Source: Amaurobius ferox (lineage: Eukaryota; Arthropoda; Arachnida; Araneae; Amaurobiidae). Taken from it: a stretch of 64,000 nucleotides of DNA. How positions within the stretch are numbered: the stretch's first letter is position 1; the number at the start of each line of letters is the position of its first letter. Made by a program: the position numbers and the translations under genes. The stretch lies in the NCBI GenBank assembly GCA_951213105.1, contig OX578144.1:79409801-79473800 (forward strand), given 5' to 3'. The notes under the pieces were generated by a model. The model searched no databases, was not told the origin of the DNA, and saw nothing but the letters and a program-made list of their open reading frames with translations. Below, one piece after another: positions 33,391 to 43,845 of the stretch.

Positions 33391-35028
33391 TAACACTGTA
33401 ATTATACTGAACAGGTCTGGAGAAATGATTAATAAACTGAGCCAGCAGAAGTGTTGGTGAAAAGGTTCTGCGAAATTACTGGTTTAGCTGGATCGTACAG
33501 TGGATATTTATAGAAATTTTTATTCCTGAATTCAATGCTTTGCATCAGGAGGTGATAGTGTATTCTTTCCCATGAATATAAAATAGCATTTATAATTTCT
33601 TTATTTAACATTTGGAATTTACTCTTGGTGAGAAAAGCTAGACAAACGGTTTTTTTTTTCCGCCTAAAATAAAATTGTAATGCAATAAAATTTATTCCGT
33701 GTCCTGATCTTCTTTCTTTGTAATTCGTCACGAAAACACTCACTTTGACGCCATTTTTAAAAAGATTGTGTTTCCCATTTAAATCTGTCGTTCCTGCCAG
33801 ATATATTTCTGCTTCGTGTTTCTGTGTTTGCATTACCACTTATTCTGCATGGAACGTGCATTTTCCATCTCATTTTGCATTCATATTTAAATTCATGCAA
33901 TATTGAAATGGAGTATCCAGTGCAATTTTTTTTGCTTCGGTTGCAAATATTATCTTACACCGGGTCTGTAGAAGATTAATAATATATAAAAATAAATTTC
34001 TAGGAAGCTGTACCAAATGCGTAAAAAGATCTCGTCAATGCATTCTACAATTAACTTCTTACAGATACCGAGCAGTTTAAGACTCGATTTCAGGGTATTT
34101 TTTTTCGGTCTACTTTTCTACCACTCCGCCAATATTGATTGTGTCCCATTTTGCAATCGACGCATAATGAATGCAAATTTTCAGGTGTTGGGTCGTCGAA
34201 GTGTTTATTTTCAATTATACTCCCCCCTCCCCCTCTCTAAATGTAAGTAATATTTTCGGTATCGAATTATCTAATGTATATGACTGTATTTTCTGGGTAA
34301 ATACTCTTATAGTGAATTGAAACAAAAGTTAATATCGATTGATAGTTACATAAATGTAAATGTCTCGATTTTTGCCTGCATTGTGCTAAACTACTCACCG
34401 GATGGAATTTATTTGGTAGAAATAGTAGATGCATAAGTAAACAACGTCAAGCTATATTTATATATATATATATATGTGTGTGTGTAATACAGGCTACAAT
34501 AGTCCAGGGAAGAGACATTTCACATTATTAAAAATCTCTTTTATGATGTGAAACAAATACAGTTACATAGGCCGGCCGAACCTGATCGTCGACCTGCTTG
34601 CTCTCAAGACATCTCAATGCAGTCTGCGTAGATTTTCACAAGTACAAATTACATTTGCATTTATGTCGGAGGGGAATCTGATGACGACATGGAACACATG
34701 TTGCCTTCGCGTTCTTTATGCTTTGAAAATGTGATGGGGATGCAGTTTTGTATGAGAAAGTTTACGCAGAGGTAAGATTAGTGACCATATATAGTATGGT
34801 CGACGAAAAGAGGAAGTGCTGGCAGACTTTGTTAATATTAATGGTATTGGATAGGATTTATAGTTGCAATACGTGCTGGACATGAAATAGGAATTTGGAA
34901 TAATAATTATGAAAGAAAAGGGCGCGTTATTGGGGAAAGCTTAAAATTTCTGTATCATATATATATATATATATATTAATGGCCGGCACAATTCCCCCGA
35001 CATTTTTGGGACAACATTTTATCGGACA
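33391..35028. other. unannotated DNA
   Basis: A minus-strand frame of 136 codons (33429-33839) has no recognisable domain. Short (TA)n and (GT)n tracts lie near 34455-34490 and 34960. No gene call is made. Confidence 0.35.
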
Positions 35029-35070
35029 TGTAAAATATTGTCAACGGAACAACGTTGACAATATTTTACA
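35029..35070. repeat. 18-bp-arm inverted repeat
   Basis: tgtaaaatattgtcaacg (35029-35046) and its exact complement (35053-35070) flank a 6-nt loop. It could form a strong hairpin; the origin is unknown. Confidence 0.85.
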
Positions 35071-35294
35071 ATTAGCCGTTGTTTTCTAGACAAGCGTTAA
35101 CATTGCATAAAGGAATATTTATTTACATTATATATATATATATATAATATTAATTGTAGAACATTAGCAGAGCGATTCCTTGGTAGGCTAATAAGCCCTG
35201 CGTACAGTCTAGAGCAGTAGGGTTCTAGGACCGTAAAAGTTCGAAGCAGTCGAACGAAGGTTTCGACGGAGGTTCGACTCATCAAGTCGAGATT

Positions 35295-35464
35295 TCACGA
35301 GCAAATCCAGTCCGAATAGATGCAAATTTTTCTCTCGACTGAAATTTGTAAACGTCCCAGAAGGAGTGACCGACCATCATCTTCGTCGTCGTCGGTCTGG
35401 GGCTCATTTATGGGGGTTTCATCCATGTACGCCTCGTGCTTTTCATATTTTTGCTGCTCTATAT
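35295..35464 (-). other. acidic exon-like frame, function unknown
   Basis: The minus strand encodes EDIEQQKYEKHEAYMDETPI followed by NEPQTDDDEDDGRSLLLGRL, an acidic stretch with less biased composition than its surroundings. The frame continues upstream through the hairpin elements at 35464-35568, so any longer protein would include transposon-derived residues. There is no confirmed splice site and no family match. Confidence 0.25.
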
Positions 35465-35495
35465 CTTCGGATGAGTCAGACGGTCTGGGTTTTCG
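35464..35495 (+). repeat. right half of a LINE-tail hairpin
   Basis: tcttcggatgagtcagacgg plus tctgggttttcg is the 3' half of the hairpin module. The left arm is missing, so this is either a shorter insertion or a decayed copy. It directly precedes the TSD of the next element. Confidence 0.6.
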
Positions 35496-35509
35496 ACAAG
35501 CCGGCGATG

Positions 35510-35568
35510 CCCGGCCGTCCAAATGGTTGCTCGAGTCCTTAGGATGAGTCGGACGGCCTGGGTCTTCA
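35510..35568 (+). mobile_element. 58-bp hairpin retroposon
   Basis: CCGGCCGTCC .. GGACGGCCTGGGTCTTCA with inner stem AGTCC-TTA-GGAT. It is flanked by acaagccggcgatg (35496-35509) and acatgccggcgatg (35569-35582), a 14-bp TSD with one mismatch. A single extra C precedes the CCGG start. Confidence 0.85.
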
Positions 35569-35582
35569 ACATGCCGGCGATG

Positions 35583-36125
35583 AAAATTATGGCTTTCAAA
35601 TGCCAACATACTGTCACCGGCGTTAAATGATTTTCACCGCTCCAAATGGAGAAATAATTCATTCGATCCTCTTCTGCCAAGGTCATGCCTCTGCAAAATG
35701 CATTGAAGTTAGTTCCATGGACAAGTAACGCCATCTAGTTCACAAATTAAAACGTTCTGCGTAGTGGCACTTATAGGTGCCACTATCTGCTTGCGGTAAA
35801 ATTTCCTCTGGCCCGAGTGAGTGCCGTTCGTCCTTGAATGCATGTTCGCATCTGGCACCTGGGCGTGCCATTCGTCGCGAAAGGGTTAAAGTTATGTGCA
35901 AGGAGTCTTCGGAAGTCAGGCTTCCAAAACAGGAAACCGTATGCGGTTTCCTCAGTTATACGATACATAGAGAAACGCCGCTTCGAGTTCGTTTTGGTGC
36001 AGGTGGCATAAATGGCAATAGTTAACCGCCACACACTCCCCTCCTTAAAGGTTTCCAGTGAAACCATAACGCTCCGTGAAACGAACACGACGGCCTGGGC
36101 GTGCCGTCGTGTCACATGTGCGTCA
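35583..36125. other. unannotated DNA with small inverted repeats
   Basis: agtggcac..gtgccact occurs at 35763-35784, and cacgacggc..gccgtcgtg at about 36086-36111. The string 'ctgggcgtgcca/g' occurs twice. No gene is recognised. Confidence 0.35.
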
Positions 36126-36206
36126 CACATCTCGCGTCACATGTGCCTCTACACCACGGTAAAATAGTTCCCCTCTCTTCCAATCAGGGTTGGAGATATC
36201 AGCACA
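36126..36206 (+). mobile_element. right-arm fragment of the 33-kb MITE family
   Basis: cacatctcgcgtcacatgtg, then cctctacaccacggtaaaat, then gttggagatatcagcaca matches 33283-33362 with few changes. It lacks the outer terminus. Confidence 0.8.
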
Positions 36207-37167
36207 ATAAGTTTTGCAACACAATAAATTATAAAAATGCTGAGGTCAGCAGTCTTTTTAAATGATTTTCTTTTATTCAAAACGCCGGATATGCTATATT
36301 AAAAGGTAGTCTGCAGTATGGCAAACAAAAATATTACATACTAAAAGAAAATTTAATAAAATTGTTAATGCAAATAATATTAAAAATTGCTTATATAATA
36401 TACGTGAATATATTTCATAAAAACTCTAATAAACGTAATTTACTTCACTAATTCATTTTTGTTACTGCGGATAAATAAGGACTGTTTTGTTCTTTACTTG
36501 CCACCTGCGTCACGAAAAATGGAACAATTTTCATGCACGAAAATGGAACAGGATTTTATTCATATTTAGAGTTTACAACTTGGCATCAAAAGATTGCGAA
36601 ATTTAATGACCCTCGAAAAAAAAAATTTATATTTTAGATAAATTCCACCTGTTGTTCACGAGCATACACGCTTGCGGTTTTCTTTTCTTGTCGTCATCGA
36701 AACCGCTTTATTAGCACATTGACAGCCAAGCCTATATCAGTAAGTTTGCGCCCCCCCCCCCCATTTTTACTTTCCCCAACATACATATTATAGGAAAAGA
36801 ATTGAAATGATGTTAAAAATTGAAATTCGAGTTTAAAATTAATTTTTATGTTCATCTAATCTTAATGGAAACATTTATATTTTATGTATTTTAAGTATCT
36901 ATATAATACAGCTGAGCGAGAAAAACTGACTGGGGATGAATTACATATCCCAAATTGCTGAAGTTAGAAACTTGAAAGTTTTCATGTACTTGGGGCTTAA
37001 CCTATAAGTAACGAGAAAAATATAAAATCTTGGAATTTAGTCCGAAAAACTTGTACATCTTGGAAGTTCTTGTTTCAGAATTCTCAGCTATAACACGAGA
37101 ATTACTGGATACACAAAATTCGTTTTACTACCATCATGCACGCACGCACACACACGCACACACATAT
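36207..37167. other. unannotated DNA
   Basis: AT-rich, with a C-run near 36752 and a (CA)n tract at 37139-37163 directly upstream of LINE copy 2. Confidence 0.35.
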
Positions 37168-37170
37168 AAT

Positions 37171-38151
37171 TTTTGGAAACTCCGGAATAACCTTTTTACT
37201 GATCCGTCCCCCCCCCCCCCTTCAAACTTCGATTTTAATTCTCCCTCTTCACTTATCCCCCCCCCCCCCCCCCATCTTCGTATTGCTAACCTTTTACCTC
37301 TTGTTCCCTCCACCTTTTCTGATATCAATGTTTACACCGATGGCTCTGCCATTGACGACAAAATTGGTTATGCTATTTGCATTTTTAATAAAGACACATT
37401 AGAAAACACCTTTACTTTCAAACTCAACCTTGGGAACACAGTTTTTCAGGCGGAAATCGCCGCTATCCACTTTGCTATCAAATGGGCATCTTCTAATAAT
37501 TTCAAAATTAACATCTTTTCAGATAGTCAATCCTCTATTTCGGCCCTTAAATCTATTAGAAACAAATCTGACTTTCTGTCCAAAATTAAACTTGAAGCTA
37601 ATATTAATAAACATTTAATCAACCTTTGTTGGGTCAAGGCCCACTCAGACATCTCGGGTAACGAGGCCGCCGATACAAATGCTAAACTTGCTACCTCTTC
37701 CGGCACCCCCACCTCTATACCTTTTCCATATTCCTTATTAAAGAAACACTGTAAACTCGACATCCTAAATTCTTGGCCAAACTATTTAAATGATTATATT
37801 TCCCCGAGAAACCACGATCCAGCTAGAATATTAAAATTTCTCCCGAATGTTAACTTTAATACCCACATAACAAATAAATATCTTGTTTACTTTATTACTA
37901 GCCACGGCCCATTCCTCGATTACTTATACTTTTTTAAACACAAAACAACCTCATGCTGTACTTGCGGATCCTATGGTGACGCAGACCACTATGTTTTCAC
38001 TTGTCCCCTTACAAAATCTTTCCACCTTTCTAAACCTTCTGCTGGAAACTCCGCGGCCTGGTTCTCGGGTGTCTGCTCCAACAAAACTTCTATTAACAAG
38101 ATCAAAAACTGTGTTCTCATAGCGAGAGAAATTTCTAATAAAATTACATAA
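37171..38151 (+). CDS. LINE ORF2 C-terminal fragment: RNase H and zinc knuckle
   Basis: The open frame begins upstream at 37030, but its first 46 or so codons are flanking microsatellite sequence (HARTHTHAHTY); LINE protein starts at FWKLRNN. RNase H residues are intact: D in VYTDGS, E in FQAEIAAI, D in FSDS and D in GNEAAD, with WVKAHSD. A CxC-x7-H-x4-C knuckle follows (SCCTCGSYGDADH..TCP). Poly-C runs at 37208 and 37259 expand a proline-rich linker. RT and endonuclease are missing, so the fragment cannot retrotranspose. It ends in TAA with no internal stop. Confidence 0.88.
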   Translation, partial: FWKLRNNLFTDPSPPPPSNFDFNSPSSLIPPPPPHLRIANLLPLVPSTFSDINVYTDGSAIDDKIGYAICIFNKDTLENTFTFKLNLGNTVFQAEIAAIHFAIKWASSNNFKINIFSDSQSSISALKSIRNKSDFLSKIKLEANINKHLINLCWVKAHSDISGNEAADTNAKLATSSGTPTSIPFPYSLLKKHCKLDILNSWPNYLNDYISPRNHDPARILKFLPNVNFNTHITNKYLVYFITSHGPFLDYLYFFKHKTTSCCTCGSYGDADHYVFTCPLTKSFHLSKPSAGNSAAWFSGVCSNKTSINKIKNCVLIAREISNKIT

Positions 38152-38523
38152 TCAGCCTGGGAGCCTCTTCTGCTTTTAACATTTTCTCTGCTCTCTGAAC
38201 CCCCCTGAGGTGTCGCTTTTTTGTTGGAGGTTTTTGCTTTGTTTTTGTAGTTGGTTTTGTTTATGTGGTTTGTTTTGTTGTGCTGTTTATATAGTTCCTT
38301 GATGGTTATACTACATTAGTGCTTGGGTTTTTTTCCCTTCGGGGTTTTCCCCTCTTTCCTTTTTTTCTTTCTTATGTCTCTTTCTTATGTCTTTCTTATG
38401 TCTTGTATTGTATAGTTTTTATGTTTTGTTTTGTCGTTGCCATTCTTTTATTTGTCTTGTTGTAACTGTGTTGTGATTCAATTTGAACCTGTTTTGTAAT
38501 GTTTTGAATCTAAAATAAAGTTC

Positions 38524-38581
38524 CCGGCCACACACTTAGCTACAGTAAACCTTCGGGTCTGTCGTGTGGTCTGGGTTTTCA
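38524..38581 (+). repeat. 3'-terminal hairpin of LINE copy 2
   Basis: Outer arms GGCCACAC/GTGTGGTC; inner stem AACC-TTC-GGGT. This is the source type for the solo inserts at 5583 and 47660. Confidence 0.85.
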
Positions 38582-39743
38582 ACACTTCAACACACACACA
38601 CACACACCTTTTCCGTTGTATCTGAGGGGATGGATCGACGAAATATTATTACTTGTTTCTTGTAGCACGAAATTCTCAGTAAGCGAAGCCCCTTCCCTCA
38701 TATTTTCCATAACTGTCCTTAGCCTGTGAAAGGACGGATCAACGGAAATATATATATGTATATATAATACAGAAATTTTAAGCTTCCATAGTAACATACC
38801 CTTTTCTTTTATGATTTTTATTCCAAATTTATTTCATGATGAGCTTCTACATTAAATTCTACCCCGTGCCATTAATATTACCATAGAATGCATGTACCTC
38901 GTCTTTTAATCTACAACAGCATATTTGGCCACTAATCCTAACCACAACATAAGCATTTTCATTTGAATTCCTCCTCTCTCTCAGTCTTGAATTGCCTATA
39001 ATCATAATTATATGACTAAAAGATATTTTTTTCTAAGATAAACTTGCCCATCTGTAACCCCATCACACTTTTGTAGTATACAAACCGCAAGGACCGCATA
39101 TTTCCCATGCCCTCAACGATATTCCGCTCTCCGAAATGAGTGTAACGTGTGTGTAAAGACAGACTGCTCAGAGACTCCCTAAGAAAGAGCCTATATGTAT
39201 AAAATTAGTTTTTATAGAGCTTGCCTATTTCACCGCAAGGTGTGTGTATAAGCTGTCTGATCTGGGAACCATAAAAAATTCTTGCTTTCAGTTTTTCCAT
39301 GCCCAGTCCAGGGAATTTACTAGTAGAAAAAGCACGAACCTTCTTTATTCAAAGCCTTCACAGATTGATTCTTCATGCCTCTGACATGTAATGGTGGCAG
39401 GATGATTATTTTAACTTTGTCAACCAAGGGTTCATAAATACATTCTCCAACTATCACATCTTTTTTCAAAGGCCGACCACGCTTTTCTTATCCAGTGCTC
39501 ATGTTTGGCTATTCTGTATCTCTAAAGCTAGAGCTGATACGGCCAAACCGATGTCTTTTTTGCAATCAGCTATCCAAATATACCCAATAATAGGTATAAC
39601 TACCAATAATACATTAGATAAAAAAGAAAAATTGTTTGTGTTAAAATTGACGTAATTATGATTTCTCATAATTAGAAATATGTTTAAAATTTAATAGGCT
39701 TTTAAAATCACACAATTTAATTGTAGAATAAAGTATATATTAA

Positions 39744-39811
<68 letters not shown>

Positions 39812-40258
39812 ATTAAATCTTTTGTTTTTTGAAATTTCTTACAACATAATTGTAAAACTGGAAAGAAACAAGAAATTGTGAACTTCAGGCAATATGAATA
39901 AAATACCTATACAGATACAGGCAACTGACGCAAACGTATAAATTGAAAACTAAGTAATCAATTTACTTCTGAAATAAGTTTGAAATTCATTTCATTCCTT
40001 CAGTCGAAAGTAATTACTTCATTAAAAGTATTGAACGTCTATATGTCTTTGATCCTGTATTTTTAATTTTTTACATTGCCTTATGTAATGGACATATTTT
40101 ATGCAATTATTATTATTTCATAGTCCCCCCCACCCCCTCCCTTCGTTTTGTTGTTTTTATTCAGAATTTCTTTTTAGCTGTCTTTTTTTTTTTAAGGTAC
40201 TAACGTTATTATTTTCTTATAACTTTATAAGATGTACTTCGGGGTACATCTTAAAAAA
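38582..40258. other. unannotated DNA with long (TA)n
   Basis: Begins with (AC)n. Contains an alternating AT tract of about 60 bp at 39750-39808. No gene is recognised. Confidence 0.45.
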
Positions 40259-41163
40259 TCTGATGTGGGCAGTACATGACTTTCCTTATATAATGCAATG
40301 AATTTACTACGTTTACAGTTAGAAAAATGTTATTCTTATAGTAGATACTTATATTATTTCCAAGATATTGAATTTTCTTCAATTTGTCGTCATTTTCATT
40401 GATTTAGCATCATTTTTATCCATTTGGCGAGATTTTCGTTAATTTGGCAACATTTAAAAAGTCGCCAACTTGGCGACATTCCGCCAAATTCATCACCAAA
40501 ATCTCGAAAACGTTATAGACGGATAAATAAGTTATTCTTACAGCAGATAAATGATTATTGGTTTTCAAATACGAAAGTATTACTGAAAGTATATTTTCTC
40601 GTGAATGGAACGAGTTAGAACTACAAGAATGATGTCAGCAAATGTGTTGCATGATATTACATATGAAAAGTGAACATGTTTCTTAACAGTTAATATTTTT
40701 TTATTTTACTTGATTTTTTTGATAAATTTATTTGAAAAATGTGCAATATCTCGAGAACGGTTCGTGCTAGCGTTCTAAAGTTTGTGTCAATCGTTTTCTT
40801 AAATTACATAAGAAATTACATAAGAAATGTCTATTTGAGTAACTTTATTAAAGGTTTTGATTTTTTGATGATTTTTTCAAAATTTCACTCGAAAATTTAG
40901 GGGAGTTCTGAACATTCGATTGTGTTTAAAACAATAGGCTTCCAGTATTCGTGGATTGTGATTTTTGTACCAAATTCCTCCATTCGTTCGTGAGATATCG
41001 CCTCCACAGACTCACTGACACACACACAGACATCACCTCAAAAATGTTCGATTCGTGATCAGGGATGCATGAAACGTGCTCTCCGGTCGAAAACTCGGAA
41101 TTCGAATTTTCGACCCCGTCACAATACTTTCCTTATACATTATATTATGTATATAAGGAAAGT
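40259..41163 (+). mobile_element. Helentron-like element B3
   Basis: Starts TCTGATGTGGGCAGTACATG and ends in the CTTTCCTTATAC..TATAAGGAAAG hairpin (41126-41161). Only AAAAA separates it from B4, which follows in the same orientation. Confidence 0.65.
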
Positions 41164-41168
41164 AAAAA

Positions 41169-42085
41169 TCTGATGTGGGCAACACATGACTTTCCTTATA
41201 TAATGCAATGAATTTACTACTTTTACAATAAAAAAATAGGTTTTTCTTATAGTAGATATTTATATTTTTTCCAAGATATTGAATTTTCGTCAATTAGTCG
41301 TCATTTTCATTGATTTAGTGTCATTTTTATCCTTTTGGCGATATTTTCGTTAATTTGGCATAACATTTTAAAAAGTCGTCAAGTTGGCGACATTCCGCCA
41401 AATTCGGCGCCAAAATCTCTCCAAGCTTTATGTACGGAGAAATAAGTTATTCTTATATCAGATAAATAACTATTGGCGCTCAAATACAAAAGTATTACTC
41501 ATCCAAAGTATCTTTTCAGTGAATGGAACAAGCTAGATCCACGAGAATGATGTCATCCAATTTATCGCATGATATTACATATGAAAAGTGAACATGTTTC
41601 TTAACAGTTAATATATTTTTTTTAATTTATGGGATTTTTTGATAAATTTATTTTAAAAAATGTGCAATATCTCGAGAACGGTTCATGCTTGCGTTCTAAA
41701 GTTTATGTCAATCGTTTTCTAAGTAAAAATTACATAAGAAATGTCTACTTGCGTAACTTTAGTAAAGGTTTTGATTTTTTGATGATTTTTTCAAAATTTC
41801 ACTCGAAAATTTAGGGGGTTCTGAACATTCGATTACGTTTAAAAACAATAGGCTTCCAGTATTCACGGATTGTGATTTTTGTACCAAATTTCATTCGAAT
41901 CGCTCTATTTGTTCGTGAGATATTGTCTCCACAGACTCACTGACACACACACACAGACATCACCTCAAAAATGTTTGATTCGTGATCAGGGATACTTGAA
42001 ACGTGCTCTCCCGTCGAAAACTCGAATTCGAATTTCCGACCCCGTCACAATACTTTCCTTATACATTATGTATGTAAGGAAAGTA
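41169..42085 (+). mobile_element. Helentron-like element B4, tandem to B3
   Basis: Same 5' start, internal gccaaattcg and tctcgagaacggttcatg blocks, (CA)n and end hairpin as B2 and B3. The head-to-tail arrangement with B3 fits rolling-circle-type tandem insertion at a shared 3' end. Confidence 0.65.
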
Positions 42086-42731
42086 ATATCACCAGCCTGA
42101 ATCTACGGACCCGTGTATTTCCTACATACTTTTGCAAGTACCTATAGTACATTTTCTAAAGGTGTGACTGGAAGCAATATTGTATCTCATATTCAGAGTA
42201 TACGTACGGATATGCGTCATGCAGAAGTTGGTGACAAGATGAAGTTGGGAAGTGCTATCGATGAAGTACCACTCGATGATATTTTCCAGAGTTCTTGTCT
42301 CTTTGGTTCATGACACTCATTTAACATAATTACACTTAGGATGTTGAGTGCGCGGATGAGAACTCTGATAATCTCGTAAGTGGCTTGATGTATAGAGAAC
42401 ATTCAGTTGCTATCATTCTGTTACTTCTCTTTTTTAACTGTAACTGAGCAGTTAAATAATTCCCAAAAGTGATATGCCGTAATTTGTCCAGGATATTCCA
42501 TTTTCTATCTGTAATAGCCTGTATGCCCGCTATGTGACGACTACTGATTTACCAGCTTAAATAACTATTTCATTTAAAAATCCGTGCCCGCTCTTCGAGC
42601 AAGTCACTCATAATGTCATAGAATTTTTTTGACGTCACTTGTTTCCCAAAGTTCTGTGTGCAGATCGGAAGAAAATAATGGTTTTTGTTTCCTTTCTCAT
42701 CGCGTTGCATTGAATTGAATATATATATATA
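42086..42731. other. unannotated DNA
   Basis: No gene is seen. It ends in a (TA)n tract into which the next element is inserted. Confidence 0.35.
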
Positions 42732-42733
42732 TA

Positions 42734-43843
42734 TAGGGTGAATTGCATCTAATCTGCCAAGCGAAAGGGGGTTATAGAAGAGCTCATGTGCAGTATAAAA
42801 CACCACAGCAACCCTGTCCTATGTTTAACCGTTTCCGATTTATGGTGGATAAAGGGAAAGTGCGCCAAGTCTGAAAAACCCAAATTTGTGAGGTTTCTGA
42901 AAGGTCTACATGCAAAATAAGCACATAATTGGAAAGAGCAGAAAAAATCGTATAAGGTGACATAATTTCCATCAGGATATCTGGATTTAACTGTGGGCTA
43001 GGTACAAGCGCTAAAACATCGGCGAAGTGCAAAATCGAAATGTTGCCAAAATCTGTAATCGGCTATATTGCAAAAACTTTTCCATTCTACCAGCTTTCGA
43101 ATGAGCCTACAATAAACCATATCGGTGTTTTAGTTCAGCTTTTTGTTTGCAATTCATCACTGAAATCGGCGTTCGTCGAAGTGTAGATAGATATTCGACG
43201 AACATGCGGCAAATGAAACGATGATGCATAAATGGAAGGTATGGAAATCCGTCACTATCTGTATATGAACTCTGTCGGATATGTAGATGTTTTCCAACCA
43301 ACCAATTTCAGCAGCGTCTGTAAGTTTCACACATCATTCCAAATGCGTACGCCCTTTAATCATATACGTGGGATACATCAGTCGTATATTTTTTCCCCCA
43401 TATTCTTTGTGAAAGACGTGAGAAACGTCATACTTCTTTTGTTTCCATTGTGTTTGTAAACTTAATACCAATGATACTTTTCTTGTTTGGCGTTAAAACT
43501 TTCGTTCTTGCACCTCGCACAACAGGCTGAAGGCGAACAGGAAATTGAAATGAGAATCGGGCATGGCACCTCGCGAGTGTTAAATCCAGATATCCTGATG
43601 GAAATTGTGTCGTCTTATACGATTTTTCTGCTCTTTCTAATTATGTGCTTATTTTGCGTGTCGACCTTTCAGAAACCTCACAAATTTGGGTTTTGTCAGA
43701 CTTCACGCACTTTCCTTCTATCCACCATAACTCGTAAACGGTTAGAGATACCTGTAGGACAGGATTGCTATGGTGTTTTGTACTGCACATGGGCTCTCCT
43801 ATCACCCCCTTTCGTTTGGTAGATTAAGGTGCAATTCACCCTG
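42734..43843. mobile_element. TA-flanked transposon with about 300-bp inverted repeats
   Basis: Left (t)AGGGTGAATTGCATCTAAT and right ..GCAATTCACCCTG are inverted, with TA on each side. Complementarity continues past aagggggt.atag, catgtgcagta, taaccgttt, cagaaacctcaca and gatatcctgatgg to about 43020 and 43560. The central 500 bp is unique, with no transposase. TA target and CAGGGTG ends fit Tc1/mariner-like elements. Confidence 0.75.
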
Positions 43844-43845
43844 TA

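Larger units (their letters stand above)
37168..38581 (+). mobile_element. 5'-truncated LINE, copy 2
   Basis: Starts at ttggaaactccgg, matching copy 1 from about 8340. It runs through RNase H and the zinc knuckle, a T-rich 3' UTR and the terminal hairpin CCGGCCACAC .. GTGTGGTCTGGGTTTTCA. Both flanks are (AC)n, so a TSD cannot be placed. Its tail is of the CACAC subfamily, unlike copy 1, and the proteins are clearly diverged, so at least two LINE lineages occur here. Confidence 0.85.

Noticed and set aside
33429..33839. 136-codon minus-strand frame as a gene
   Set aside because: No domain, start context or splice support; composition follows the AT-rich background.
35373..35404. A further hairpin insert (gaccgacc..gtcggtctgggg)
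   Set aside because: Arms could pair, but the inner loop and the tail do not match the module, and no TSD is seen.
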